Below, piece by piece: positions 19,751 to 28,281 of a stretch of DNA of 53,909 bases. The number at the start of each line of letters is the position of its first letter. Position 1 is the first letter of the stretch. The notes below the pieces were generated by a model. That model did not search any database, had not been told where the DNA came from, and saw only the letters and a program-made list of their open reading frames with translations. A program made the translations under genes and the position numbers. Source of the stretch: a virus; IMG/VR virus record IMGVR_UViG_3300035070_000789, positions 1 to 53,909 of that record; one strand, 5' to 3'.

Positions 19751-21376
19751 ATGCACATTAAAAAAGTTGCAATCATTGGCGGCGGATCATCAGGATGGAT
19801 GACAGCCGCAGCATTAGCAAAACTATGCCCGCATCTTGAAGTAGAATTAGTCGAATCAGAAGATTATGCTACTGTTGGCGTCGGCGAAAGTACGTTAGGA
19901 CATATTAATAGATTTTTAAGATTACTTGGATTAGAAGATAAAGATTGGATGGCTGCGTGTAACGCTACATACAAAAACTCTATTCGCTTTACAAATTTTA
20001 GAGATAACGACAACACAAGTTTTGAATATCCGTTCGGTAGTGGCTATGATTATACTGACGCACATGACGGATTACAAACATGGGGTAAACTATCGTCGTT
20101 GTACCCTGAAGAGTTTACTCCAGAGACGTTTGCAAGAATGTATTGTCCAACTAACACTGCGTTAGCTGAACAAAATAAACAAACTAGAGACGAAGAAGGC
20201 AAACTAAGAAATTATGACTTTACATACGATACTGCTTATCATATGGATGCAACAGCATTTGGACAGTATTTAAAGACTGAAATTTGTATTCCAAACGGGG
20301 TTACACATACTCTTGGAACTGTTCATTCTTATAATCAAGATTCTAGAGGATACTTCACAAGTATCATGTTATCAAACGGTAATGGCGTACAAGCTGATTT
20401 GTTTATTGATTGTACCGGGTTTAAATCTTTATTATTAGAGAAATGGCTCGGCGAACAATTTATCCCATTTACTCCGCATTTGCAGAATGACAAAGCTCTA
20501 GCATGTAGACTTCCTTACACGAATAGAGAAGAACAAATGCACAATGTTACTGACTGTCATGCACTTGGTAACGGTTGGGTATGGAACATTCCGCTATGGC
20601 ATCGCATTGGCACTGGGTATGTTTATTCTAGTAGATTTGTTTCCTTAGAAGGTGCAATGAATGAATTTAGAGCACACCTAGAAGAAGTACATGGTAAAGA
20701 AATTGCTGATGCGGCACAAATGTCACAGATTGACATTAAGCACGGCCGTAGACGTAAAGCCTGGGCTCAGAATGTTGTTGGTATTGGCCTAAGCTACGGA
20801 TTTGTTGAACCTTTAGAATCTACAGGACTATTAACAACACATGAAAACATTATTAAATTAGTTGATGTTTTAAATAGAAGAGACGGATATTGTACACAAG
20901 CTGAACGAGATGGATACAATTATGCTGTCGAATATGACTTACTAGCGTTCCGCGACTTTGTTTCTCAGCACTATGCACTTTCTAGAAGAACAGATACTCC
21001 GTATTGGAGATACGTAACACAAAAGGTTGTTTATCATCCTATTGCGTTTAATGACTTTTTACCTCAGCAAAACAGTTATACTAATCTTCTTGGTGCTATT
21101 AGCGGCGGCAATGTTTATCAAGAAACTCAACAAGGTAATAATTATATTGCAGCTGGCATGGGTGTAAGAAATATTTCAACCAAGGAACTTGTACTTGAAG
21201 AAGTTAATAATCAAGTAGCAAGAGGAGTGCCGGATGCATCTGGAAGACTCGAAGATTCTAGAAGACGTTATCATCAACATCAAGAATGGTTAGCAGACTA
21301 TGTAAGTAAGCTACCTTCGCATTACGAATATTTAAAAGAGAACATCTATGGAGGTGTTGACAACTTTAAGGATTAA
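19751..21376 (+). CDS. Flavin-dependent halogenase (tryptophan-halogenase family), copy 1
   Basis: 541 residues. The N-terminal FAD-binding GGGSSG (residues 10-15) and GVGEST (43-48) are present, with the family's catalytic Lys in CNATYK (K75, place of K79 in PrnA). The WxWxIP signature is intact (W276, W278, I280, P281), and so is FVEPLEST with Glu at 356 (place of PrnA E346). By family knowledge such enzymes use FADH2, O2 and halide to form HOX, which attacks an electron-rich substrate, often an indole or phenol. The substrate here is unknown. The gene has its own perfect late promoter and CAGGAG Shine-Dalgarno. It is closest in layout to halogenase 4 (PFG segment, WHFD/YHMDAT region, LESxGL). 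No flavin reductase is visible in the window. Confidence 0.92.
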   Translation: MHIKKVAIIGGGSSGWMTAAALAKLCPHLEVELVESEDYATVGVGESTLGHINRFLRLLGLEDKDWMAACNATYKNSIRFTNFRDNDNTSFEYPFGSGYDYTDAHDGLQTWGKLSSLYPEEFTPETFARMYCPTNTALAEQNKQTRDEEGKLRNYDFTYDTAYHMDATAFGQYLKTEICIPNGVTHTLGTVHSYNQDSRGYFTSIMLSNGNGVQADLFIDCTGFKSLLLEKWLGEQFIPFTPHLQNDKALACRLPYTNREEQMHNVTDCHALGNGWVWNIPLWHRIGTGYVYSSRFVSLEGAMNEFRAHLEEVHGKEIADAAQMSQIDIKHGRRRKAWAQNVVGIGLSYGFVEPLESTGLLTTHENIIKLVDVLNRRDGYCTQAERDGYNYAVEYDLLAFRDFVSQHYALSRRTDTPYWRYVTQKVVYHPIAFNDFLPQQNSYTNLLGAISGGNVYQETQQGNNYIAAGMGVRNISTKELVLEEVNNQVARGVPDASGRLEDSRRRYHQHQEWLADYVSKLPSHYEYLKENIYGGVDNFKD

Positions 21377-21542
21377 TGATGTTAGTTTTTGTAAATTTTA
21401 TAAAAACATGTCCTTATATTATTGTCGCACTAGTAGTACAGAACTTTGATCAGAAATATCTACTATCTATCCTGATCAGTATACACCGGATACTTTTGTC
21501 AAATTCTGTACTACTGCCCATACTTACACGGTGGTAAAAATA
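21377..21542 (+). other. Non-coding gap with long imperfect inverted repeat
   Basis: The gap holds a 12-bp perfect inverted repeat, AGTAGTACAGAA (21432-21443) with TTCTGTACTACT (21504-21515), extended inward by about 5 bp after one bulged C. Nested inside are GATCAG (21448-21453) and CTGATC (21472-21477). A weak AT-only hairpin (GTTTTTGTA/TATAAAAAC, 21385-21407) lies just after the halogenase stop. A poor sigma70-like pair (TTGTCA 21496-21501, 17 nt, CATACT 21519-21524) overlaps the right arm. It could be a structured leader, a small RNA or a protein-binding site for the oxygenase operon. It is not a tRNA. Confidence 0.55.
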
Positions 21543-22367
21543 ATGTTTAAAGAAAAGCCTTGGATAAGATTTTATTCGTTAGAACCGGGTGTACCAGAAG
21601 TTGTACCAATTATTCCTGCACATAAAGTAAAACGTGAATGGATGCAACGCAACGATCCACCTGATCCTGAAAACGGAAATATGCATACTAAGAATTGTCC
21701 TGGTATTACTAAGCTAGTATCAATGGGATATATCTTACGTGCTCCTGCTGACTTTGAAATTAAAACAGACGGTAGTAAAATAGATTTCATTGCAGGCGAA
21801 GCAATGAGATTTAATACAGAAGGTGGCCCTGGTAGTGAACGTTACGTAGGCTCACACAATCAGCATCAAACAGCTCCTACGTTAGATGACCCTAACAAGT
21901 CACTTAGTGTGGCAGTTAAAATAGATACTCCTTGGAGATTAAAAGCATCAGACGATGTACTACTATTGCAATTGCCTATACCGTATAACAATGAAGCAAG
22001 ATTTACAGCAGCACAAGGTATTTTAGATCCGCGGCATGCACACGTTGTTAATGTTCAATTATACTGGCATGTACTTAACGGAACGACAATTGTTAAAGCA
22101 GGAACGCCGTTGTGTCAATATATTCCAGTACCAAGAAGTTTTGGCATTTCAAATATTGATTTAATATGCGACGATGCTAATGAAGATGACAAGCTATTAG
22201 AAAAAGCATTTAACTACGCTAATAGGAGCGTAGTACATGACGACACACTGAAGTCAAGATTAAAACGAACAAATTCAGTGATGAATAAGTATAAACACAG
22301 GAGAAAAACATTATGGACTACATTACAGAGCTTAATATTGCGACTACTAAAGTTCAAGCGCAACTAG
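21543..22367 (+). CDS. Uncharacterised protein (DUF6065-like) heading the oxygenase operon
   Basis: Start set at ATG 21543, which has GGTGG 8 nt upstream; an in-frame GTG at 21531 is less likely. About 274 residues. The visible pattern is MKxNCPG near residue 50, a beta-rich centre, a PWRLKASDDVLLLQLPIPYN segment, and GTPLCQYIPVPR at about residue 195. This resembles a family (DUF6065, from memory) seen near phage and bacterial tryptophan halogenases and 2OG oxygenases, of unknown biochemical role. No HxD facial triad is clear. The basic C-terminal tail (YKHRRKTLW, LLKFKRN) overlaps the next gene by 55 nt in another frame. Context suggests a partner or scaffold of the modification enzymes. 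Confidence 0.6.
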   Translation: MFKEKPWIRFYSLEPGVPEVVPIIPAHKVKREWMQRNDPPDPENGNMHTKNCPGITKLVSMGYILRAPADFEIKTDGSKIDFIAGEAMRFNTEGGPGSERYVGSHNQHQTAPTLDDPNKSLSVAVKIDTPWRLKASDDVLLLQLPIPYNNEARFTAAQGILDPRHAHVVNVQLYWHVLNGTTIVKAGTPLCQYIPVPRSFGISNIDLICDDANEDDKLLEKAFNYANRSVVHDDTLKSRLKRTNSVMNKYKHRRKTLWTTLQSLILRLLKFKRN

Positions 22368-22558
22368 ACGAAAAGTTAGCACGATTAAAAGAATTGGAAA
22401 CAGAATTTAGCGATACTAAGTTAAATCCATACGGAATTACAACAATTGACTTTTCAGAGCGACAAGAGCTGCTAGAAGATACTACCAAAATGCAAGGTGT
22501 TATTCTAGGCTTAGAGTTAGCTAAAGAAACGTATGAAACGTCACTTGCCCCCGCTTAA
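22313..22558 (+). CDS. Small coiled-coil protein (81 aa)
   Basis: ATG 22313 follows a good Shine-Dalgarno (ACAGGAG, 9 nt upstream) inside the 3' end of the preceding gene. The protein is charged and helical with a heptad-like N-terminal half (TKVQAQLDEKLARLKELETE), suggesting a coiled coil, and has no Cys or membrane segment. The next gene starts 26 nt before its stop. It could be an adaptor or a substrate of the neighbouring enzymes; nothing in the sequence proves either. Confidence 0.6.
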   Translation: MDYITELNIATTKVQAQLDEKLARLKELETEFSDTKLNPYGITTIDFSERQELLEDTTKMQGVILGLELAKETYETSLAPA

Positions 22559-23129
22559 TGGGACACTAGCAGATCCCTTCCCAAGGCTAATATGGAAATT
22601 TAATTACGAATTTCCATATAGCACACTTTTGCCTTTAATTGAAGAAGTAAAACAAAAGACACCAGAAAATTCTTTATTAGAGCAAGGACAGGCATTTTCA
22701 ACAGCCTCTCAACAAAGCTATCCTCCACACATGTGGGATGTACTTGAAGACTTTAGAGAGTGGTTAATTCAACCTATCGACTTTATGTGGAAAGAGTTTG
22801 AATTTAGGGCTAATAGCGATGCTACTGTTTTAAATTCTTGGATCAACACGCACAAAAAAACAGGCGTAACGCTTGAGCATAATCATAATCAAGCATTGTT
22901 TGTAGTTACATCATATTTAAATCTTCCAAAAGATAGTGGATATATTGAGTTTAGAGACCCGTTAGAATATCATAAAGGTAATACGCCTATGGATCCTGAA
23001 GAGACTTTATGGAAATCCATTCCGTGCAAAACAAATGATGTTTTAATTTTTCCGGCTTGGTTAAAGCATAGGACACAGCCGAACAATACAGATGAAGAAC
23101 GAATAGTAATGACGTGGAATGTTGGATAA
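22533..23129 (+). CDS. Putative 2OG-Fe(II) oxygenase, TIGR02466/PF13759-like (oxygenase 1)
   Basis: 198 residues. The C-terminal half has the double-stranded beta-helix pattern: SWINTHKKTGVTLEHNHN (W103, H116, H118), a central strand TSYLNLPKDSG with EFRDP, then DVLIFPAWLKH (H179) and DEER (R190) for 2-oxoglutarate. The HxH at the first metal position, instead of HxD, is usual in TIGR02466-type proteins. The start ATG lies inside the preceding gene, so translation is coupled. Substrate unknown. This is the first of eleven consecutive oxygenase-like genes. Confidence 0.75.
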   Translation: MKRHLPPLNGTLADPFPRLIWKFNYEFPYSTLLPLIEEVKQKTPENSLLEQGQAFSTASQQSYPPHMWDVLEDFREWLIQPIDFMWKEFEFRANSDATVLNSWINTHKKTGVTLEHNHNQALFVVTSYLNLPKDSGYIEFRDPLEYHKGNTPMDPEETLWKSIPCKTNDVLIFPAWLKHRTQPNNTDEERIVMTWNVG

Positions 23130-23944
23130 TGGAATTTAGATTTTGCAACCCTGATGCTAATACATTTGATCAAGAAATTAAATTAAAGCTATTAGAAGAT
23201 TGGAAAGTAGAATACGTTTCGCTTACCGATAGTACAGGATATTGGATTGCTGACAACCCGTTTCAAGCAGACGGATTTGAAAAATATAAAGAACTTGTAT
23301 CTACCTTTCCGGTGTCTATTAATAATAATGCAGATACATGCACTGATCCAAATCCGTTTGACACAATACATTTACCGCAGTGGATGACGCAAGGTGTTAT
23401 TAATTTAATTATTAATTTTTATAAAAATAATATCGAACCGTATTCTGCAAATGAAGAAGTACACGAATGGGGGAATTTGTATTGGAAAAATAAAAGTAAG
23501 CCCATTGATGCATTTAGAATGGCTCACGTAGATTATCCGCATGGTATAGTTGGAAATTTGTGGTTTTCAGATCACGCTCTAGGTACTACAGGTACAAACT
23601 TATACGAGTACAAAGGACAAGTTCACGAGTTATTTGGAAAAAATGATGGCAACTTTGCTAGTTTTTATGACTTCCAAGTTGACGAATTACATCCTATGTA
23701 TAAGAGGTATAAAGAACTTTCTACAACTAAACGTTTATCTAAGTGGACTAATTGGACTGACGACGAAGCAGCTGAGTTTGGGTTTGTTAAAGTAGGAATG
23801 GTTCCTGCAGAATATTCTAAATTAACAATGTATAAATCTAGTACCCCGCACTGTCCGTATATCGAAGATAGTGTAGATTTTAGATGGAGTCACACATTTG
23901 CCTTTCAACACAGTATAATGACAGCACAGGATTTTTTTAAATGA
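23129..23944 (+). CDS. Putative Fe(II)/2OG oxygenase, DUF6445-like (oxygenase 2)
   Basis: Start chosen at ATG 23129, overlapping the upstream stop as TAATG; an ATG 15 nt earlier is in frame but embedded in the previous gene. 271 residues. Candidate facial triad H133-x-D135 (MAHVDYPHGIVGNLWFSDH) and H241 (STPHCPYI), with R252 as candidate 2OG-binding Arg. The GTNLYEYKG strand is like DUF6445-type dioxygenases. The roughly 100-residue spacing between HxD and the last His is longer than in the neighbours because of a helical insert rich in K and W. Function and substrate unknown. Confidence 0.6.
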   Translation: MEFRFCNPDANTFDQEIKLKLLEDWKVEYVSLTDSTGYWIADNPFQADGFEKYKELVSTFPVSINNNADTCTDPNPFDTIHLPQWMTQGVINLIINFYKNNIEPYSANEEVHEWGNLYWKNKSKPIDAFRMAHVDYPHGIVGNLWFSDHALGTTGTNLYEYKGQVHELFGKNDGNFASFYDFQVDELHPMYKRYKELSTTKRLSKWTNWTDDEAAEFGFVKVGMVPAEYSKLTMYKSSTPHCPYIEDSVDFRWSHTFAFQHSIMTAQDFFK

Positions 23945-24534
23945 ATTTAGATTTTTATTTTCCTACACCGATTTGGTGGGATGACACAAATATAAACCTT
24001 GAACCTATAAGAACGCTATGTCAACGACTTCGCGACGAAGACCCTAATGGCAGACAAATTAGTAATAATGGAGGATGGCAGTCGGCAGACTTTAAAGGCG
24101 GTGATCATAATGAACTTAGCACATTAATAGATTATATTTTGGGTGCTTCTGAACGCTGCTTAGGCGACTACGGTTACGCATCAGGTTACAAATTTAAAAT
24201 GCTCAATTTGTGGTTCAATGTTAACGGCAAAGGTCACTCAAATCAAATTCATACTCACGCTGGCTCTTTTTTATCAGGCACGTTCTACGTAACTGTTCCA
24301 AATAATGCAAGCGACATTGTTTTCTATAAAAATACAAGCGAGGATCATATCATCGCATCAGCAGCACACATCGACACACATACTGCTATTAGTGGAGCAA
24401 CCTGCCGATATCCACCTAGAGATGGAAGAATGGTGTTGTTCCCTTCGTACCTACCGCACGGAGTATTGCCTAGTCAAACCGAAGAAGAAAGAGTGTCACT
24501 AGCTTTTAATTTGGAGATTGTAGATGTATCATGA
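23941..24534 (+). CDS. Putative 2OG-Fe(II) oxygenase, TIGR02466/PF13759-like (oxygenase 3)
   Basis: 197 residues, start overlapping the upstream stop by 4 nt (ATGA). The TIGR02466 hallmarks are clear: N-terminal FPTPIWW, LWFNVNGKGHSNQIHTH (H104, H106), SGTFYV, DGRMVLFPSYLPHGV (H173) and EEERVSLAFNL (R184). This is one of the best family matches of the array. It is likely a small non-haem iron hydroxylase whose substrate could be protein, peptide or small molecule. Confidence 0.85.
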   Translation: MNLDFYFPTPIWWDDTNINLEPIRTLCQRLRDEDPNGRQISNNGGWQSADFKGGDHNELSTLIDYILGASERCLGDYGYASGYKFKMLNLWFNVNGKGHSNQIHTHAGSFLSGTFYVTVPNNASDIVFYKNTSEDHIIASAAHIDTHTAISGATCRYPPRDGRMVLFPSYLPHGVLPSQTEEERVSLAFNLEIVDVS

Positions 24535-25249
24535 CTTAGCAGAAAAGATCTTTACTAAAGTTGATTTAGAAAATGATGACAAGCCATGTTATTTTAAAAA
24601 CTTTATTAGTAATCCCGAACAGCTAGTAACGTGGAATGATGTAGAAGATTGCATGAATAACACAAACTTTTACGAGTTTGAACTAATTGACGAACATTGT
24701 AATAAGATTGTAATACCAGAACATCAAAAGGCGTGGAACTACTATAAGCCTGTACAAGATAAGCAATTTATTTTTGACAAAGTAAATAACGGCGCCGGGT
24801 TAGTAATTACTAATTACGGATTTCATAATGATTATACAAATGAATTACTAAGTCGATTTGAAGAAATGTTTGATGTTCATGCAGCTATTCATGTATATGC
24901 AGGACTAAAATCACACAGTTCTTTTTCAGTACATGACGACTATCCGTCAAATTTTATTATTCAAGTAGAAGGCACAACACACTGGAAAGTATTTGAAAAT
25001 AGGATTTCAAGCCTATTTGCAACTGGACGAATGAATGGAAGAGTAAATAATAATGCACTACGTGCAGCAATTGATGTTACCCTTGAACCAGGTGATGCAT
25101 TGTACATTCCGTCAAGAGCATATCATATTGCAGAGCCAACTAATACTAGACTATCTATTAGTATTCCGTGTTGGCAAAGATTAAAAACTGATGCACCAAC
25201 TAATGCAGTCGATAGAAACAAGTATAGGATTAATAAAAATGGCAATTGA
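24524..25249 (+). CDS. JmjC/cupin-4-like oxygenase (oxygenase 4)
   Basis: 241 residues, start 11 nt inside the previous gene. JmjC-type features: SVHDDYPSNFIIQVEGTTHW (H137-x-D139, then the strand before a conserved W154), and a C-terminal EPGDALYIPSRAYHIAEP (H201) with R209. This order (HxD, W after the strand, PGDxLYIPxxxxH) matches ribosomal-oxygenase/cupin-4 proteins (ROXA/YcfD-like), which hydroxylate Arg or His of ribosomal proteins. It is shorter than those and lacks the usual C-terminal dimer domain. A protein substrate is thus plausible, but this is inference. Confidence 0.75.
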   Translation: MYHDLAEKIFTKVDLENDDKPCYFKNFISNPEQLVTWNDVEDCMNNTNFYEFELIDEHCNKIVIPEHQKAWNYYKPVQDKQFIFDKVNNGAGLVITNYGFHNDYTNELLSRFEEMFDVHAAIHVYAGLKSHSSFSVHDDYPSNFIIQVEGTTHWKVFENRISSLFATGRMNGRVNNNALRAAIDVTLEPGDALYIPSRAYHIAEPTNTRLSISIPCWQRLKTDAPTNAVDRNKYRINKNGN

Positions 25250-25817
25250 ATTACAAGAATTTTCTAACATTGTTGACAGCGAATATCAGAAAAAATTATA
25301 CAATGCTGTTACTGATGTTACATTTCCGTGGCACTATTTAGAAGATACAACTTATGAAAGAGCGACTAAGCCTGGAGCAAATACCCCGGGCTTTACACAT
25401 TTGTTGTTTAATAATAACGGAACACAAAGTGATTACTTTGAAATGTTTAAACCAGTATTTGAAAACGGATGCGCAGCAGCAGGACTAAAACCAATTGGAG
25501 TAATTCGTTTTAGGTTAGGGTTTTTATTAAAAACTAGATACAATTTACCGAGTCAGCCTTATGTTTATAATCAGCCTCATGTTGATTGTGATTTTGATCA
25601 CTACACTGCATTGTACTACTTAAATAAAAGTGATGGCGATACTGTAATCTTTGATCAAACTGAAGCTTCTGAAAAATATATTCCACGTGTTGATGTTACT
25701 CCAGAAATGGGAAAGTTTGCAGTATTTAATGGTAGACATTATCATGCTAGTACGTGTCCTAAGATGCTACCTAGTAGAATTGTATTAACAATGAACTTTA
25801 CTGCGGAGAAGATATAA
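25239..25817 (+). CDS. Prolyl-4-hydroxylase-like 2OG oxygenase (oxygenase 5)
   Basis: Start chosen at ATG 25239 after AGGATTAATAAAA; a longer frame to 25191 has no ribosome site. 192 residues. HxD in NQPHVDCDFDHY (H114, D116), YYLNKSDGDTVIF, then MGKFAVFNGRHYHAS (H169) and SRIVLTMNF (R180). The YYxNxxDGDTxIF strand and the TFPWHYLED...GFTHLLF N-terminus make it a paralogue of the genes at 27152 and 50867. Probably a hydroxylase of unknown substrate. Confidence 0.8.
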   Translation: MAIELQEFSNIVDSEYQKKLYNAVTDVTFPWHYLEDTTYERATKPGANTPGFTHLLFNNNGTQSDYFEMFKPVFENGCAAAGLKPIGVIRFRLGFLLKTRYNLPSQPYVYNQPHVDCDFDHYTALYYLNKSDGDTVIFDQTEASEKYIPRVDVTPEMGKFAVFNGRHYHASTCPKMLPSRIVLTMNFTAEKI

Positions 25818-26452
25818 TGCCTGATCGCGGTAAAGGTACTCCTTGGATCCCTACTACAGTTGTAGATAACTTCTTTGAAACTCCGGACTTAATACGTAAA
25901 ATGGCGTTAGAGTTAGAGTACTACAAAGGAGAGCGAGGCACTTGGCCGGGATTAAGGTCACCAATGCTGCAAGAAATTAGTATGGAGTTATACGAAGTAC
26001 TAGAATGCAAATTGTTAGAACATCTTCCAATGTTTAAAGGGTTTGATGAAATTCAATCAACCTTTCAGATCATTGACGAAACATGGGGCAGAGGTTGGGT
26101 CCATGACGACAATCCTATTCATGATGTTGCAGGTATTATATACCTAACTCCGGAATGTCCGCTACACTCTGGTACAACATTTTATAAAGATGTTGAAGAA
26201 TTTAACGGAGAGTTTTATACAGAGATGTTTCAACAGGATGTTACAAACGAAAATGCCGAAGAACGTAAGAAGTTTTGGAAATATAGAGAAGAGCAACGTG
26301 CAACTTTTCCTCCTGAAGCTGAAGTAGACTTCTTATATAATAGATGTGTAATGTTTGATCCTCGTACTTGGCATAGTGCAAATGACTTCTTTGGCAAGAC
26401 TAAAGAAGACGCTAGAATGACATTAGTATTTTTTGGGAACGCAATCAGATGA
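25817..26452 (+). CDS. DUF6445-like 2OG oxygenase (oxygenase 6)
   Basis: 211 residues, start overlapping the upstream stop by one base. N-terminal VVDNFFETPDLIRKMAL and WPGLRSP are typical of DUF6445-type proteins. H96-x-D98 (GWVHDDNP), GIIYLTPE, SGTTFYK, then MFDPRTWHSAN (H186) and R200. The helix between the two metal motifs contains KYREEQRATFPP, which is also in the next gene. It forms a tandem paralogous pair with 26449-27150. Substrate unknown. Confidence 0.75.
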   Translation: MPDRGKGTPWIPTTVVDNFFETPDLIRKMALELEYYKGERGTWPGLRSPMLQEISMELYEVLECKLLEHLPMFKGFDEIQSTFQIIDETWGRGWVHDDNPIHDVAGIIYLTPECPLHSGTTFYKDVEEFNGEFYTEMFQQDVTNENAEERKKFWKYREEQRATFPPEAEVDFLYNRCVMFDPRTWHSANDFFGKTKEDARMTLVFFGNAIR

Positions 26453-27150
26453 GAGAAGTTAATTTAGAAAGTATTTTGGATAATTCTAGAAACAGTGTAG
26501 ACTTAATTCAAAACCGTGATTTAAAAAATCGAAGAAAACATAAATTTTTACCTACAAAAATCATCGATAACTTTTTTGATGTTCCGTCTCTTTGGAGGAC
26601 ATTGGCACTAAGTCAAGAATATAAATTAGCTTCAGATAGCACATATCCGGGATCACGAACACAATTTCTTAATCAAATTGATCAAGGAGCTTTTGAAGAC
26701 TTTGCAAAACGACTTCTAGTACACTTACCAATGTTTAAAGGGTTTGAACAGCTATGGGCTAACTTTCATTTAATTGATGAAACTTACGGCAACGGCTGGG
26801 TTCACGACGATGATCCGACTCTTAGTGTTTCTGGATTAATTTATTTAAATCCAGAACCCGCTCCGAACAGCGGTACAACAATTTATAAAGATCAAATAGC
26901 AGTTGATGCAGATCGATATAGTGATTTCTTTCATAAGGATGTGTTACATGCAAATGAAGATGAACGTGCTGCACTAGCTAGATACCGAGAAGAGCAACGT
27001 GCAACATTTAGGCCTACTATGACTATTGAAAATGTTTATAATAGATGTATTTTATTTGATCCAAAAGTATGGCATGCTCCAAATAATTTCTTTGGCAAGA
27101 CTAAAGAAGATTCGAGATTAACATTAGTATTTTTTGCAAAAGGCGGATAA
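26449..27150 (+). CDS. DUF6445-like 2OG oxygenase, paralogue of upstream gene (oxygenase 7)
   Basis: 233 residues, ATGA overlap with the upstream gene. It repeats that gene's plan with about 20 extra N-terminal residues: IIDNFFDVPSLWRTLAL, YPGSRTQF, H119-x-D121 (GWVHDDDP), LIYLNPE, SGTTIYKD, RYREEQRATFRP, FDPKVWHAP (H209), R223 and FFGKTKED. Clear local duplication followed by divergence. Both copies keep all metal and 2OG ligands, so both are probably active. Confidence 0.75.
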   Translation: MREVNLESILDNSRNSVDLIQNRDLKNRRKHKFLPTKIIDNFFDVPSLWRTLALSQEYKLASDSTYPGSRTQFLNQIDQGAFEDFAKRLLVHLPMFKGFEQLWANFHLIDETYGNGWVHDDDPTLSVSGLIYLNPEPAPNSGTTIYKDQIAVDADRYSDFFHKDVLHANEDERAALARYREEQRATFRPTMTIENVYNRCILFDPKVWHAPNNFFGKTKEDSRLTLVFFAKGG

Positions 27151-27151
27151 C

Positions 27152-27757
27152 ATGGAACTAGATAATGAAATTTATGTAATTGATGATGTTATACCTGTAA
27201 CATATCAAAATCATATTTTAGACAAAGTGACTAGTTTGCAGTTTCCGTGGTATTTTAATACAAACTTAGTTTCAAATGAAGAGCAACTTGCTAAGGACGA
27301 AGAAAACATACAAGGGTTTAATCATTTTCTGTATGAAGAACAAAAAGCAGTTTCTCCGTTTTTTGAATCAATATATCCGTTATATTTGTCTATTGCAGAC
27401 AAGTCTCCTGTACAGTTTAATATGTTAGAACGTATGCGCTTTAACTTAACACATCAAAACAAGTACTCTAAATTAGACTGGCATATGCCGCATATTGACA
27501 GTTTGTATCCTCATTATATTGCTATCTATTATGTCAACGATAGCGACGGAGATACTTTTATTTTTAATGAATCAAATCCTACGTTTGAAAAAGACTTTGA
27601 CGAAATGCAAAAAAATAACTTTACTGTAAGACAACGTGTTACGCCTAAAAAAGGAAGGGTAGTTATTTTTCCTGGGCACACTTATCATGCAAGTTCATTT
27701 GCTAGAGAAAGTAAATTTAGGTGCGTTGTAAATATTAATTTAGGATTATTGTTTTGA
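27152..27757 (+). CDS. Prolyl-4-hydroxylase-like 2OG oxygenase (oxygenase 8)
   Basis: Start chosen at ATG 27152, one base after the previous stop; the upstream in-frame ATG at 27134 lies inside that gene. 201 residues. H114-x-D116 (WHMPHIDSLYPHY), YYVNDSDGDTFIF, GRVVIFPGHTYHAS (H179), R190. Paralogue of the genes at 25239 and 50867 (shared FPWYF...GFNHFLY N-terminus and DGDTxIF strand). Confidence 0.8.
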   Translation: MELDNEIYVIDDVIPVTYQNHILDKVTSLQFPWYFNTNLVSNEEQLAKDEENIQGFNHFLYEEQKAVSPFFESIYPLYLSIADKSPVQFNMLERMRFNLTHQNKYSKLDWHMPHIDSLYPHYIAIYYVNDSDGDTFIFNESNPTFEKDFDEMQKNNFTVRQRVTPKKGRVVIFPGHTYHASSFARESKFRCVVNINLGLLF

Positions 27758-28281
27758 GCGATTGGGTATTACATAAGTCTCAAAATGTAATAGATAATCA
27801 TGAATATATGGTGCGTGATTTACATAGAGTGCATGGACATTTTTTAAATGCGTTTCCGAATAAAGACTCAACTTGGGCATATGGAATGTACAATGTATTT
27901 GCTGCGACATCACCGTCGCCTGTATTCTACGAGTTGTTTAAAGAATTATCAACCCACATAAGAACTTTTGCAGGACACGACAAACCTTTATGGATGCAGT
28001 CGTGGATAAATTATCATATGCCTACTCAAGTGTTAGACTGGCACGGACACGATTGGACGTTTCATGGATATATTAGTATTGATCCAAAAGAGACAAAAAC
28101 AATGTTTGAAGGATACGAAATAAAAAATGAAATTGGAAACATTTATATCGGTCCAGGTTATCGTCAGCATAAAGTAGAAGTAATAGAAGAATTTAACACG
28201 CCAAGGATGACATTAGGCTTTGATGTACACGACGAGCCTGCCTTGCCCTTTGAACAATTTAGTTTGGTGCCAATACTATGA
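27754..28281 (+). CDS. Putative cupin-fold/2OG oxygenase with TTG start (oxygenase 9)
   Basis: 175 residues. The start is TTG at 27754, overlapping the upstream TGA, with AGGAT 7-8 nt before it. Pattern: SWINYHMPTQVLDWHGHDW (H97, H99, D100), GYISIDP, GNIYIGPGYRQHKV (H139), RMTLGFDV (R151). The acidic third-position ligand is replaced or shifted (HGHD), as in the TIGR02466-type neighbours. It is weaker than the others but has the right order and spacing. Confidence 0.6.
   Translation: MSDWVLHKSQNVIDNHEYMVRDLHRVHGHFLNAFPNKDSTWAYGMYNVFAATSPSPVFYELFKELSTHIRTFAGHDKPLWMQSWINYHMPTQVLDWHGHDWTFHGYISIDPKETKTMFEGYEIKNEIGNIYIGPGYRQHKVEVIEEFNTPRMTLGFDVHDEPALPFEQFSLVPIL

Noticed and set aside
21377-21542. 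tRNA or tRNA-like gene
   Set aside because: No cloverleaf: no T-loop GTTCRA motif, no acceptor pairing and no CCA-like end around the inverted repeat.
23114-23128. Earlier in-frame ATG for oxygenase 2
   Set aside because: It sits within the last codons of the previous gene; TAATG overlap at 23129 fits the coupling style of the operon better.
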